From contig CAJNDS010002491.1 in assembly GCA_905221605.1 (NCBI GenBank), positions 236,501 to 300,500 of the forward strand: a stretch of 64,000 bases of DNA, read 5' to 3'. Below, one piece after another: positions 1 through 10,898 of this stretch (positions are counted from its first letter, which is position 1; each line of letters begins with the position of its first letter). A program made the position numbers and the translations under genes. The notes beneath the pieces were generated by a model, which was given only the letters and a program-made list of their open reading frames with translations, made no database searches and was not told where the DNA came from. This DNA comes from Symbiodinium natans (lineage: Eukaryota; Sar; Dinophyceae; Suessiales; Symbiodiniaceae).

Positions 1-325
1 GTTTTGGAAGTTTTGCGCAATCAGGCACCTGGGCAGTGGACAGGGATGGGGGGGTGGGGGGGGGGTTCTGGGCTATTCAGGGCCGTCCGACAGACCTACT
101 GGATGGGAGCGTTAGCAGGGATGGCTGGGGGCCGCGGGGCTCCTGGTATAGCGTACTCTCTTGCAAGAAACTTAGCCTTCCCCCCCGCTATCCTACTGCC
201 GGCAAACCGTTCTATTATATTCCAGAACGACCTGACAGCCCTCCATCGCCCCAGTCTTCCCGCCTGCATCTGTGGCCATATTCTGGATGCTGCCCACGCA
301 GTGCCAGCGGAAGCTTGAGAGTAAG
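1..325. other. Unassigned spacer with ambiguous short ORFs
   Basis: GC-rich sequence with a G-rich run near 49-66. Frames are open on both strands: a plus frame from a TTG at 4 to 318, and a minus frame read from about 312 that gives a charged peptide (GQHPEYGHRCRREDWGDGG). No splice signals or recognisable motif decide between them. The island ends where CCCTAAA repeats begin at about 333. It may be an exon cut by the window edge. Confidence 0.3.
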
Positions 326-729
326 GACCCAAAACCCTAAACCCTAAACCCTAAACTTCCGCCTCTTGGGCTTGACCCAGGAGCTTCAGGTTTATAGTAG
401 GGTTTGATCGAACGTTTTAGGCTTGAGGTTTTTTTAATGTTTTGGGTGCTGAGTTAGGCCAAGAGCTCACATAACGTTTCCTGACCCTCGCTACTTGGCC
501 TGTCGGCTCGCTAAACTGTCATGTCAGCGGAAGCCGACACAACAGGTCGGCATGTCTGGCCTTGATCCTAAATGCTTGAGGCAGGTGCAGCTTGACTATG
601 CCAGGACGGATCCGTGTTTGTGGGGCTGCTTGCCTACTTTCACGCATCTTTCTAGAGAATTCCAGAAACTGCAACTCAGCACCTGTGGAGGCAAAATACA
701 ATGCTTCATTACCCTGGTGTCGCTCGCTG

Positions 730-1455
730 CTATGAGGTAGAGTTCCAGGCCCGGCTTGCCAATACGGGCCGCATCAAGTGCCAAGGAAAGCCTTTGTTCA
801 AATGTTCAAATGTGCCCAACAGAAAAATCAAGTGTACACGTACTATATTCCTTACCGGGATCCAAGTTCGAAAAAGAAGCGTTGCAGGCTTGCTCCATGT
901 CAAGCGCAGCGTCGCCTGGTAGGCCGCCATTTCAGACGCTATCAACTTGTTTGCCTGGAGAGTCTTCTCCAGCGCACGTGCTGAAGCTGCCACAGTTGGC
1001 TGCTGGCCATTGGCGGCTGACCGCAACGCCCATTGCTTGACGTGCGGGTCCACCCGCCTTCGCTTGCATGCGCCGCCTGGGACGCTGGTCACCTCGGCCT
1101 CCGCCGACTTGTGCCACGTGAGATCGCCCCATCTCTCTGCTTCTTCTTCCACGGTATGTGACAAAGCGGTGACGATTTCCGAAAGCCAATGGCGAATGGC
1201 CGGGCATTCTACATGCTGGTACAACTGCCGCATCTGCTTCCACAGGCACAGCTGCGGGGGACCATCCGCGATGGCGTTGCTAGCAAGTCGTGCTGCCTCT
1301 TGGAAGCAAGGGCACTTCCCCTGCAGTTTGGGCTCCCTGGCACACTGGCCCATGCTACTGGCGTTTGGCTGGAGGGGCTGAAGATCCAATGCTGCAGGCA
1401 AGCATGCCTGGAAAAAATGCCCGGCAGCGCTGTCCGCGAGCAGGCGATTGTGCAT
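730..1455 (-). CDS. Uncharacterised protein, long uninterrupted ORF (about 241 codons)
   Basis: This is one of the longest frames in the window free of telomeric translation. I start it at the ATG at 1455; the frame opens slightly earlier with a non-ATG codon. Visible features are Cys residues in the first third (GKCPCFQEA), an acidic stretch around residues 100-115, then a basic cluster (CKRRRVDPHVKQ) followed by an alanine-rich helical segment. From memory this resembles multicopy uncharacterised proteins of Symbiodiniaceae that carry a KRRR-DP motif, possibly mobile-element related; I cannot verify that here. The last 50 residues are hydrophobic and may be intron read-through. It sits in a spacer without telomeric arrays. 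Confidence 0.55.
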   Translation of the reverse strand: MHNRLLADSAAGHFFQACLPAALDLQPLQPNASSMGQCAREPKLQGKCPCFQEAARLASNAIADGPPQLCLWKQMRQLYQHVECPAIRHWLSEIVTALSHTVEEEAERWGDLTWHKSAEAEVTSVPGGACKRRRVDPHVKQWALRSAANGQQPTVAASARALEKTLQANKLIASEMAAYQATLRLTWSKPATLLFRTWIPVRNIVRVHLIFLLGTFEHLNKGFPWHLMRPVLASRAWNSTS

Positions 1456-1881
1456 GTTTTTTCCTGAATTTAACAGCAATAGGCTGGGAAGACACTTGAA
1501 TGCTGCTGGTTAGAATATCCGAGATATGCTATTGTAAAAAGAAACATGTAACACTTGTATGGGAGGTCTCGGGAAGTCAAGGCAACTGAACTAAACCTCA
1601 GAAGAAAAAAACGGATGCACGAAAATGTCGGCAAGGATTCCAAACGCTTGGGCCAAGCTCCCGCCATGAAGGGACCCCGAACACTTCAATGGAAGGGTTG
1701 GGACTGCGCTCGCGAGAGCAACTAGTGCCTAAACGCAACTCTTGGCCCCAAGCGCTATAAACTCTGAGAAGTGATAACTTCGATTGAAGATCAACGCCGC
1801 AATCGGTGAACTTACGCGACCTTACCGAAAGGACTGGCAGGCCAAGTCGCGCTTCGAAGACCAAGCAAGAAGCAAACATAC

Positions 1882-2149
1882 TAGTCCTGTTGTGGTGACC
1901 CAGTGCTCCTGCTCGGCATCTGACGTGTCTGCTGCTTGATTCCTCAGTGCTGCGCCTGATTGGTCCATGTGCTCATCGGGGTTCGCGAGAACAGACACTG
2001 AGTTTCTCCAAGATTGCCAATTTCTCACGAAGACACGCCAGGGCTGTTCTGCGCGCGGCCCAGTTTCAAGCCAGCCTAGGTTTCCCACCAGTCGTCGCAA
2101 CTCCCACCGAAGCTCACCGTCGGAGCCTTCACGGGTTGCAAGGATCCAG
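1882..2149 (-). CDS. Probable exon of an unknown protein (about 89 codons)
   Basis: A continuous, compositionally normal minus-strand frame with no heptamer translation. It is bounded by a plausible acceptor (GTAGCAG, just above 2149) and a canonical donor GTATGT just below 1882. The protein is polar and tryptophan-rich (WELRRLVGNLGWLE, then WRVFVRNWQSWRN) and ends in an acidic, Gln-rich stretch. I do not recognise a family. It lies immediately upstream, in minus-strand order, of the 730-1455 ORF and may belong to the same gene, although the intervening 1.46-1.88 kb shows no obvious exon. Confidence 0.5.
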
Positions 2150-2208
2150 CTGCTACGGCTACTATGATCTCATCCCTAAAGGCCGAGGTAAACCTCACCT
2201 AGCAAACC

Positions 2209-2391
2209 TTGTCACATTGTGCTCATAGGGCCCTGCTTGTTTTTGAAGAGTTCCAACCTGCACTGCTCGGGAACGCCTTCCAGTGGCAGCTTTCCACATG
2301 TCCAGATGGCAGCATCGCTCTGAACCGCAACATCAAACCCAAGGAAAAATCAGCCATTGTGCGGGCCGCTGGGCGGCTGGGCTCTCGGTGA
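2209..2391 (+). CDS. Possible plus-strand exon or small ORF
   Basis: About 55 codons with protein-like composition (ALLVFEEFQPALLGNAFQWQ) and a stop at 2391. An AG acceptor (CTCATAG) precedes it at about 2228. The minus strand is also open here for about 69 codons, so the strand is not certain. No family recognised. Confidence 0.3.
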   Translation: MSHCAHRALLVFEEFQPALLGNAFQWQLSTCPDGSIALNRNIKPKEKSAIVRAAGRLGSR

Positions 2392-2576
2392 CCAATGTGG
2401 TCTAATAAGAATACTGGATGGTGGACGGACACTGTGTTTCTACGATACTATAGTGTATATAACATTATGACTATACTAACTACATGGTTATACGTGGTAT
2501 AACAGAGCAAAGGATGGCCTTGCAAGATCACACAACAATGTATAACTTGTGTAACATACGATGCTATATTCTGGGC

Positions 2577-2665
2577 CTGTGCGCAGCCAGCAACGGCAAG
2601 GTTGACCAAGGGGACCTTTCCGAAGGGGACCTGTTGGCCGACTCCGACCTAAACCCCTATACCCT
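2577..2665 (+). CDS. Putative micro-exon, acidic peptide
   Basis: A short plus-strand frame after a good acceptor (CTGTGCGCAG at about 2588) encoding ASNGKVDQGDLSEGDLLADS, running straight into CCCTAAA repeats. Composition is clearly protein-like, but length and lack of homology keep this tentative. Confidence 0.3.
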
Positions 2666-2740
2666 AAACCCTAAACCCTAAACCCTAGCCCTACACCCTA
2701 AACCCTACACCCTGAACCCTAAACTCTAAACCCGCCGTCC

Positions 2741-2822
2741 TCTGGATCCAGGGGCTTCAAATCTTTCAACGAGGGGGACCACCTGGCTAGGTGCAGTGGG
2801 ATCGATAGATGTCAGGGGTTGA
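2741..2822 (-). CDS. Putative exon island between CCCTAAA and TTTAGGG arrays
   Basis: This island has the arrangement typical of exons in this window (CCCTAAA on the left, TTTAGGG on the right). Two minus frames are open, one giving SPSLKDLKPLDPEDGG after a CCTAG acceptor and another giving QVVPLVERFEAPGSRGRR. A plus frame is also open. I favour minus because neighbouring exon islands are minus. Confidence 0.3.
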
Positions 2823-3268
2823 GGGTTTAGGGTTTAGGGTTTAGGGTTTGGGGTTTAGGGTTTGGTGAAAGGCCTTGCAGAGCCCTAAATCAAAAATCTA
2901 GGTTCCTTTCTAACTCCTTCATAAAAAAAGGGTATCCTTTTTCTTGCCATTAAGATTTACTACGGAACCCCAAAACAAAAAGGGAAAAGGGAATAAGGAG
3001 TACTACAGGAGGACCCAGAATTGCTACTATAGGGGCTTTAAGAATTTGACACAGGGTTTTGGGCTGTTTTGATAGTATAAATACATAGGAAGGATAAGAG
3101 AATACTATTTGTAGTTATTCCGACCCCCTATAGTATGCCTTCCTCCTTTCTTGGGGCTGGTGGCCCCATTGCTGAGCTTTAACTTCTGAGCCGGTGAGTG
3201 AGGGGAAGGGCCAGAGTGTGCAGACTATCAGCTCACTACGCATGGAGGACCACTTTGCAGTTCCTCCT

Positions 3269-3388
3269 GTTTAGGGTTTAGGGTTTAGGGTTTAGGGTTT
3301 AGGGTTTAGGGTTTAGGGTTTAGGGTTTAGGGTTTAGGGTTTAGGGTTTAGGGTTTAGGGTTTAGGGTTTAGGGCTTAGGGCTTAGGG
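3269..3388 (+). repeat. TTTAGGG array (about 17 units)
   Basis: Near-perfect tandem TTTAGGG that decays to CTTAGGG in its last three units before unique sequence starts. Confidence 0.95.
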
Positions 3389-3749
3389 CTTAACTCAGAA
3401 AGATGGGAAAGCCTCAAGACAACTGACTGTCAAGCCTATTGGTTGCAGTTGCAAGCGGGTTTCAGGGCTGAGTGCCCCGGGCAAAGGCTCTGAGTATGGG
3501 GTCGCTAGGACTTAGATCAGAAAGTCAGAAAGACCGACCCAAGACCCTCAGCCACACACTGCGAAACCCTAGGGCCCTAAACTCTGAGTCCTACCTAAAC
3601 CCTAAACCCTAAACCCCCAACTTTAAACCCTAAACCCCAAACTCTAAACCCTAAACCTCAAACTCTTCACCCAAGACCCCTAAACTCCATACTGGCACCA
3701 GCCACTTCAGCACTTGACAGACCTCGAGCGCCTTCCAGCTTTTTTTAGA

Positions 3750-3899
3750 TACTTTTCATGGTACTTTTTAACCAAGTATAACTGTGCTGATAACCCACTT
3801 CTAAGCCCCTTAAGTGCCCTGATATGGCAATAAGTACAGTTCGAAGTACCATAAACCCTAAACCCCATTGGTTAACAAGTTACCATGAACCTCCAAGTA
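3750..3899. mobile_element. MITE-like element, TACTTGGAGG family (copy A)
   Basis: Imperfect terminal inverted repeats: the left end reads TACTT..TTCATGGTAC..AACCA, and the right end, reverse-complemented, reads TACTTGGAGGTTCATGGTAAC..AACCA. Related copies occur at 39018-39105 and 63580-63780. A telomeric fragment lies inside near the right end. No ORF; non-autonomous. Confidence 0.6.
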
Positions 3900-4336
3900 T
3901 GAGATAAGGGCAACTCGGGCCCAGGCATCTCGAAGCAAGTCCTGCCCACATCTCATAGCTTCCCCTACTACCCCCCCCCCCCCTCCCTCTAGACTACCCC
4001 CTCAACACTTATCCCCCTGGCGTTTAGGGTTTAGGGTTTAGGGTTTAGGGCTACCCCCTAGGTTCCCCCATTTAAGGGGGGAACCCAGGGGTTTTTTGAG
4101 GGTTTAGGGGTTCCCTAAACCCAAAACCCAAAACCCTGAACCCTAAACCCAGGGGGGTAGGGAAACCCATGAACGTGCGGGTCACGGCACGACGTTGAAG
4201 GGTGGATGGCAAGGTGCGGGCTACGGAGGCAGGGGGTGAAGGAGCAGAGCCCTAAACCCTGAACCCTGAACCCTCTAAACCCTAAACCCTAAACCCTAAA
4301 CCCCAAACCCTAAACCCTAAACCCTAAGCCCGAGAC

Positions 4337-4418
4337 TTGCTTGTTGGTCCTCTCCGAAGGATCCACGACGGCCTGCGAGGCGTGACTTGATGATTTCGTA
4401 GAGGTTTTGGTGGGGCTG
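4337..4418 (-). CDS. Putative exon (unknown protein, downstream minus-strand gene)
   Basis: Minus-strand island between CCCTAAA and TTTAGGG encoding NLYEIIKSRLAGRRGSFGED. Acceptor CCAACCAG is at the upstream side and a GC donor (CAACAA|GCAAGT) at the downstream side. It forms a series with minus islands at 4526-4595 and 4655-4740. No family recognised. Confidence 0.45.
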
Positions 4419-4525
4419 GTTGGCGTTTGGGGCTTGGGGTTTGGGGTTTAGGGTTTGAGGTTTAGGGTTTAGGGTGTAGGGTTAAGGGTTCAGAGTTTAG
4501 GCACCACGTCCCTACCCCGTGCCCC

Positions 4526-4595
4526 TCGTCTTGTCCCGGCCTTTTCTAGGAAGCGCCTCCTGGATGACGCTGTATAAAGTAGGTCCTAAACCTAA
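4526..4595 (-). CDS. Putative micro-exon (unknown protein)
   Basis: After a strong acceptor (CTTTATACAG at about 4582) the minus strand reads VIQEALPRKGRDK before a stop. Same strand and style as the islands on both sides, so it is probably part of one gene. Confidence 0.4.
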
Positions 4596-4639
4596 ACTCT
4601 AAAACAAGAACTCCAACCTCTAAATTTTCTCCATGCTTC

Positions 4640-4740
4640 TTGGAGCCTTCTTTTTGTTTTTGTTTTCAAGCTCTTCTGCCAACTTCCGTCCGAAATTGTC
4701 CTCCTCCGAGCGCCGTTGGCCCGGGAGGAGGAAGCACCGA
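4640..4740 (-). CDS. Putative exon, charged helix
   Basis: The minus strand reads RRSEEDNFGRKLAEELENKN followed by a lysine-rich tail and a stop at about 4637. Strongly charged and helical, similar in character to the coiled-coil micro-exons further along the same strand. The exact boundaries are uncertain. Confidence 0.45.
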
Positions 4741-4929
4741 AACCCACCAAACCCTAAACCGTAAACCTTAAACTTAACTTTAAACCCTAAACCCTATAAA
4801 CCCTAAACCCTAATTAAACCCTATAACTTAACTTTAAACCCTAAACCCTATAAACCCTAAACCCTAATTAAACCTTGCCATAAACTCTAGACTCTAACCC
4901 CTAAACAGCCTATAGCGATACCCTCTTCT

Positions 4930-5050
4930 GCTGAGATTTAAAAAGCCCGAACAAGATGTTATTCGCTTAATGTTAGCCTATGTTGAGGAAGTTCAACTAC
5001 GCAACAGGGTGCAGGACTTCATAAGCCTAACATTCTACATATAGCCTGTC
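4930..5050 (+). CDS. Possible plus-strand exon
   Basis: A plus-strand frame of about 35 codons (PEQDVIRLMLAYVEEVQLRN) ending at TAG near 5047. It looks protein-like but lies opposite to the neighbouring exons. It could be an exon of a nested or decayed gene. Confidence 0.3.
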
Positions 5051-5089
5051 CACCCACCCAAGTTTATTTCTTGAACAGCCCAAAACCCC

Positions 5090-5313
5090 ACCCTAAACCC
5101 TAAACCCTAAACCCTAAACCCTAAACCCTAAACCCTAAACCCTAAACCCTAAACCCTAAACCCTAAACCCTAAACCCTAAACCCTAAACCCTAAACCCTA
5201 AACCCTAAACCCTAAACCCTAAACCCTAAACCCTAAACCCTAAACCCTAAACCCTAAACCCTAAACCCTAAACCCTAAACCCTAAACCCTAAACCCTAAA
5301 CCCTAAACCCTAA
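5090..5313 (-). repeat. CCCTAAA array (about 31 units)
   Basis: The longest uninterrupted clean array in the window, about 220 bp without a mismatch. Its homogeneity suggests recent insertion or active repeat-length turnover. Confidence 0.97.
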
Positions 5314-5517
5314 CCGGAAGGGCGTTTAAGGGTGGCGAGGCCTGCAGAGCCCTGGCCCCACAACACAAGGCCGGGAGAGCCTCTCCGGGGGAGGATGTCG
5401 CCTAAACCCTAAACCCTAAACCCTAAACCCTAAGCCCTAAGCCCTAAGCCCTAAACCCTAAACCCTACACCCTAAACCCTAAACCCTAAACCCTAAACCC
5501 AAACTCCTGATTCAGAG

Positions 5518-5610
5518 TCGGCTCTGGCTGGCTCAGACTTCCTTGAGCTCCGCAGCTCTGGCAACAGTGCGGGCGAGGATGTACCTGTTTTGGGGACTTT
5601 GGGTGGGCTT
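5518..5610 (-). CDS. Putative exon island
   Basis: The minus strand has an acceptor CCCCAAAACAG followed by YILARTVARAAELKEV and a possible GA donor. The plus strand is also open through the same interval (SGNSAGEDVPVLGTLGG). I prefer minus, in line with neighbours at 6101-6181 and 4640-4740. Confidence 0.35.
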
Positions 5611-6100
5611 GAATTCATTCATTGTCTTTTTACAGGCTATTTCTATTTCTAAGTAGATGTTGAAATGTTACTATGCAAGGTTTATTTCTTTCTTTATTTG
5701 TGTTTGCTCTTGTTGGGTGGGGAGGGGGGGGGAGGTTGGGGTCGGGTAGGAGGGGTTATGGGGTTATGCTGTTGGAGTCTAAGGCTACAGGTCTGGCTAA
5801 GTGTTGCTCTGAACCCTCAAACTTCCAAACCCTGAGCCGCATGCAACAAAAACAACCAACGATTCTAGGCCTTAAGAGCAGTGTGTATAGCGTGTAGGGT
5901 TTAGGGTTTGAAGCCCGCAACACTCCAAACCCAAGCCGCACCCCAAACCCCAAACCCCAAACCCTAAACCCCAAACCCCAAACCCCAAACCCCAAACCCC
6001 AAACCCCAAACCCTAAACCCTAAACCCTAACCCTAACCCTAAACCCTAAACCCTAAACCCTAAACCCTAAACCCTAAACCCTAAACCCTAAACACTAAAC

Positions 6101-6181
6101 GGGGCGCCAGTAAGCCGAGTCAGACTCCAGCTTCTCTCGAAAGGCCAGCTTCCACATGGGAGTCTCGGAGTCCTCTTCGAC
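6101..6181 (-). CDS. Exon, charged tryptophan-containing peptide (27 codons)
   Basis: An 81-nt exon with GT-type boundaries: acceptor AAAAAAG followed by GTC, and a donor where the coding sequence meets GTTTAG of the next array. It encodes VEEDSETPMWKLAFREKL and then SDSAYWRP. Both ends are in phase 0. It lies between CCCTAAA (left) and TTTAGGG (right), the typical exon setting here. No family recognised. Confidence 0.5.
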
Positions 6182-6780
6182 CTTTTTTGTTGGTTTAGGG
6201 TTTAGGGTTTAGGGTTTAGGGTTTAGGGTTTAGGGTTTAGGGTTTAGGGTTTAGGGTTTAGGGTTTAGGGTTTAGGGTTTAGGGTTTAGGGTTTAGGGTT
6301 TAGGGTTAGGGTTTAGGGATTAGGGTTTAGGGCTGTTTTGAGGCTTTTGCAGGGTTTTTTGTGTGGCTTCTGAAGGGTTTCAGAGGGTGGAATCAGGCTG
6401 CTGCAGGGGTTTATGGGGTCCAAGGTGGTGCTTTCTATGAAGGATGTGTGTGGGGGTTTTGGGGTTCAGGGTTGACAGGGTTTAGGGGGTTTGGCCTTCA
6501 GGGATGTTGAACCCTACACACTACACCCGAAACTTCAAGTTATCTTCTTTTTTTGTTTTTTTTTTTTTTTTGGGGGGGGGGGGAGCGGGGGCGCTTGTGG
6601 GATTGATTTCGGGATTTGAAAGTTTAGGGTTTAGGGTTTAGGGGAGTTGGGGGCATTTGGGCTTAGAGGTGCTTTACCCCTTTTCTTGTTGTTGGTTAGT
6701 AGGGAATGAGGGAATGAGGGTACCATATCCCCTAAAAATACCCTTATAGGTTTAGGGTTTAGGGCTAAGGTTTAGGGTGG

Positions 6781-6850
6781 ACAAGCAGCTTCCGAGATCA
6801 GCTGCTGGGAGGGAGGCGCAAGGAGATCCTCTCCAAAGTGGGGGCTGGGG
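6781..6850 (+). CDS. Possible exon, either strand
   Basis: The plus frame reads SSFRDQLLGGRRKEILSK after an AAGCAG acceptor; the minus frame reads FGEDLLAPPSQQLISEA. Both are protein-like; the strand is unresolved. Confidence 0.25.
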
Positions 6851-7465
6851 GGTTTAGGGTTTAGGGTTTAGGGTTTAGGGTTTAGGGATCAGGGTGTTTT
6901 TTCGGCCCTCCAGAATTTAGGGTTTCGGGTTTAATTCGGGTTTAGGCTTTGAGGTTTCGGGTTGAAACTGAAGAAGCCGTCCTCTTCCTGAATATTCCAA
7001 GAACCGCGGGTAGGTACCCAGGAACCTTTTGGGAAGCTTAGGGAGCCCCCTCCCTTGAAGGGACCCTGACCCTAAAGCCCCAAGCCCGAAACAAACAGGT
7101 CCTAAAGCCCTAAACCCCTAAACCCTAAACCCCTAACCCCTAAACCCTAAACTCTAAACCCTAAACCCTAAACCCTAAACCCTACCCTAAACCCTAAACC
7201 CTGTAAACCCTAAACCTTGCAACTCTAGCGCCATGAGGCCAATGAGGCCCTACGGCCCTACAAGGCCTTAAAACCCCTCAAAGCACCCCACTTCGGAACC
7301 CTGTTCTACAAGGGCTTTGGGGGTTTAAGTTTCAAGGCCTTAGGGTTCCAAAACCCAAACCCTAAACCCTAAACCCTAAACCCTAAACCCTAAACCCTAA
7401 ACCCTAAACCCTAAACCCTAAACCCTAAACCCTAAACCCTAAACCCTAAACCCTAAACCCTAAAC

Positions 7466-7553
7466 CCACAGACATCAACCTTTCCAGTCTCCCTTTCCGA
7501 CGCCAGAAAAACAACTGCTTTGGTGTTTCAGGATTTTGGAGCTTCGTGTCTTT
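7466..7553 (-). CDS. Putative exon, basic peptide
   Basis: The minus strand reads VVKDTKLQNPETPKQLFFW followed by RRKGRLERLMSV, directly abutting a CCCTAAA array (7348-7466). Strongly protein-like. The plus strand is also open for about 47 codons. Confidence 0.4.
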
Positions 7554-8262
7554 TACCACAACCCCCGAGTCCTGCCCTGAGTCCCGAACCCTAGTCCCTA
7601 AACCTAAACTCTGAACCCTCAAACCGCAACCCCAAACCCTAATCCCTAAACGCTAGACTCTGAATCCGTAATCCTGCACCCTAAACCCCAAACCCGAGCT
7701 CCTAACCTGAACCCTAAACCCTAAACCTCTAGAGACCTGCACACACCTCTAGACTGAGCCTAAAGAACGCACAGAGCCCTGATGCTGCAGGGCTTGAGGA
7801 TGGGAAAGGGTCGCTGGGATTGAGGGTTTGGGGGTTTAAGGGATCGAAGTTCTAAGCGTTCGAGGGTTTAAGGGTTTAAGGGCTTGAGGGTTTAAGGGTT
7901 TAGCATTTCAGGTTTTAGGGTTTTAAGGGCTTAAGGGTTTAAGGTGTTTTTGGAGTTTAAGGCGTTTAAGGGTTCTAAGGTTGCAAGGGTTTAGGAGAAG
8001 GCCTTAAGGCCTTAAGAGCTTGGGGATTAAGGCCGATGTCTTTGGAACCCTTAAAGAAAAATATTCTTCCTCAATACTACTTACTACTAAAGTCATCATC
8101 CATGTTAGATTCTGTTTCATCACTGGTGGCATTATCACTAGTCCTAAACCCTAAACCCTAAACCCTAAACCCTAAACCCTAAACCCTAAACCCCAAACCC
8201 TAAACCCTAAACCCTAAAAAGCGGGTTTCTTTGGAACCCTGTTTGGTGGTGGGGTCCAGGGC

Positions 8263-8292
8263 CTCAAACAGCCGCGCGCCGGCTGCCAAGGC
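8263..8292 (-). CDS. Putative 30-nt micro-exon within a longer open island
   Basis: GC/GC boundaries give ALAAGARLFE in phase 0. The same frame is open over the whole island 8222-8340 (EPERRRAWQALAAGARLFEA), so the exon may be longer. Probably part of the minus-strand gene whose other islands lie at 7466, 6101 and 4640. Confidence 0.4.
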
Positions 8293-8469
8293 CTGCCAAG
8301 CTCGACGTCGTTCGGGCTCGTGGCTGAAAGTGTTCTTGGGGGCTGCAGGGTGCCTTGCTAAACCCTAAACCCTAAACCCTAGACCCTAGACCCTAAACCC
8401 TAAACCCTAGACCCTAAACCCTAAACCCTAAACCCTAAACCCTAACCCTGGACCCCAAATCCCGCAACC

Positions 8470-9075
8470 CCAAACCCCAAAGCCTTAGCCGGGTTCAAAG
8501 TTAATAGACTTTTCAGGACTAGGCTTGCTGCTTCATGGGCAGTAGAAGGGAACCTGGCTTTCATTCATGTTTCGTTCACGGGGTTCTTGGTTCACATAAA
8601 ATTATGTGACTTCGTGAACTTGCAACTCAATTAATGTCTTCACCAAAACCCCGATTACAATGTATCCCGAGGGTGGGTTCTTAGTGGCTTGGAAACCGAG
8701 GTTGGGTCTCAAGGTGTGATGGGTGAACGGACGAACCTGGTGATAGAGAATGTACCGGGTGATCAGTTGCTTTGTGCATGAACTGGACCGCGAGGCAGTA
8801 ACAACAATACGACTAGGGCCTCCAAGTTCCAGGATGATACGGTTAACAAGGGGCTTTTCCTGACGTGCAAACAGAACCTGTGAAGTGAGATAGCATCCTG
8901 TGAACTAGTGAATTGAGGAAGAGGGCAAATTTGTGTCTAATAAAATGCAAGGACGCAAGGACGCACAATTTTGCCCCAGACACGCCATTCAGTATTTGGG
9001 GTCTTGGTGTAGTTTTCGGGTTTAGGTTTTAAGGTTTAGATATAGGGTCCTTAAGGAAAGGGGCTTCATGGAGGG
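8470..9075. other. AT-richer unique spacer without convincing gene
   Basis: About 600 bp free of telomeric arrays and of long frames. It contains a nested palindrome at 8574-8619 (outer arms GTTCACG/CGTGAAC, inner arms CACATAA/TTATGTG), probably the remnant of a small inverted-repeat element. Otherwise I see nothing assignable. Confidence 0.5.
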
Positions 9076-9412
9076 GGTTTGTACCCAAGGTTCCCCAATA
9101 CTCCCAACTACTCCCTAGGGCTCCCTATTCTTCCCTCAAATTCCGCAGGTACCTACAGTACCCCAGTACCCCTGATGAGCCCCCCTTCCGTAAACCCCTA
9201 CATTTTAAACACCCGTAACAACTCCACGCGACCCTGTGCCAAACATCTGGCCAGACCGCAACCACCTAGATGCCTAAACCCTATAAAACCTAGACACCTA
9301 AACCCCATACCGCCCATACCTCCCCGAGCAATACACCAAGACAGACATAAGCCCTAAGCCCTAAACCCTGACCAACACCCCAACCCCTAAACCCCAAAAC
9401 CCTGAACCGCGA

Positions 9413-9487
9413 ATGCGCCTCCGGTCCAGAGTAGAAACGCATGGGGCCCTGCTTTCCGTGCTCGCAGGTAATCTTCGGGACCTGCAT
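9413..9487 (-). CDS. Putative exon
   Basis: Minus island with a GATGCAG acceptor, reading VPKITCEHGKQGPMRFYSGP and then EAH before degenerate heptamers. Cys and His are present but no motif is complete. Flanks are degenerate CCCTAAA. Confidence 0.3.
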
Positions 9488-9499
9488 CGTTCAGGGCTT

Positions 9500-10160
9500 T
9501 ACAGTTTAGGAGAAACCTTAAACATCCTTAAAACTAAACCCTGAACCCTAGGGTTAGGGGGGTAGATTTCAGGATGTGTTCGGCTAAAGGTCGGGAGATT
9601 CAAGGGCTTTCAGGGTTTAGGAGATAAGGATGTTAAGGGTTCAGGATGTTTCTGTCGAGCGTAAGCTCCGGGGAAGCTCCCAAAGCCTTCCACAACTCCA
9701 TTTCGGAGCCTGCATGATGAGGGTACCCAACAAACAGGGTGACTAAATCTTCGGCCAAGACCAGCTACAGCGATTTGGATTCACAAGCCTGAACCCGAAA
9801 CACTACACCTGCACACAGACACACACACACACACACACATATTTCGAAGTCTCCCTATCTTTAGTAGGAGAAGGCAGAACCGGTATAAACACGAATGCTC
9901 ATCGGCCCTACACACAGAGAGAGACATCGGTGGCTCAGATTTTCAATCCGGGAGAATCAGGCTAGTGAGTTTACTGGCTGTCAATCGCCACAGGACTGTA
10001 GGGGCTTGAGTGGGGGGGGGGGACCTCTGCAGTACTGGCACGCTATGAACAAGGACTGGCCTGGATTGGAGATTATGACACACACACACAGACGCAAACG
10101 CGTCCAAGACAAGTGAAAGGAGCAGCTTCACCTGTCTTGGTGTGTATCCACACACATTCT
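9500..10160. other. Spacer with degenerate heptamers and a CA microsatellite
   Basis: Contains decayed TTTAGGG relatives, an (AC)n run at about 9807-9839, a short G-run near 10013-10021 and overlapping short frames on both strands (9895-10116 plus; 9943-10239 minus) that I cannot separate from chance. Confidence 0.5.
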
Positions 10161-10260
10161 TGGCTGACTTCTGAACCCCTACCAAAAGTTTAACTTTTAG
10201 GCTCCTCATTGTAGTTTCGACGAAAACCAAAAGAGTCAAAGTCCTACGGGCCAGCCAAAA
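10161..10260. mobile_element. Diverged 100-bp dispersed repeat (copy 1)
   Basis: Aligns over its full length with 44998-45097 at roughly three-quarters identity by eye. Ends are short imperfect inverted repeats (TGGCTG.. / ..CAGCCA) and there is an internal hairpin (AAAAGTT/AACTTTT). Non-coding; MITE-like. Confidence 0.6.
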
Positions 10261-10898
10261 GACAGCCAGGAATGATCCTGAAACCCTGTGACGTGCGCAA
10301 TGTATCCAACCCAGGAATCCTGCAACACTTCGGCCTTCGAGGTCTGCACAGCTTGCAAAACCCTAACCCTAAACCCGGAACCCTAAACCCGAAATCCTAC
10401 AAAAGCTTTGGAGTTGCGGCCTCTGCCCAACTTTGGTGGCAACCTGCGTCGCCCCCTTCACTGGCTTGAGCCGTGAGTTGCCTCACAGGGGGGGGGAGGG
10501 GGGGGGGGGGGCACTTAGTGTTGGGCCTTTGTCTTGGCCCCCTAAACCCCAAACCCTAAACGCAGGGTCTAACGTTTGCTGAATAACGTCACGAGGTTGC
10601 TTCAGGGCCCAAATGTGGATGTCGGACTTTCTGAGGTTAGCTCGACGGTTAGGGGCTACTTCATGGAAGCAACTTCATAAGCCCGAATTAGACTGTGAAC
10701 TCTAGAACCCTGAATGCAGTGCCAGCATCAGGAATCCCTTGCATGGAAAGATTCAACGTCCAGAGCTGCAAAGGTAAAGAAGGCTTTGTCTGCTTCCCGG
10801 ATGTTTCCAGGGTTCCGCGCAATACATCGAACATGCTATGATGTCGGGCACTGCGTGCCATTTCTTAAAACCATTAGCGAAGCCTACATGTAGCCACA

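Larger units (their letters stand above)
2830..4325. other. Spacer: telomeric arrays, degenerate heptamers and a MITE-like element
   Basis: It holds a clean TTTAGGG array (about 3269-3388), smaller arrays near 3595-3680, 4021-4050 and 4250-4330, AT-rich filler around 2890-3120, a C-run at 3971-3983 and an inverted-repeat element at 3750-3899. I see no convincing exon between 2830 and 4330. Confidence 0.6.
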
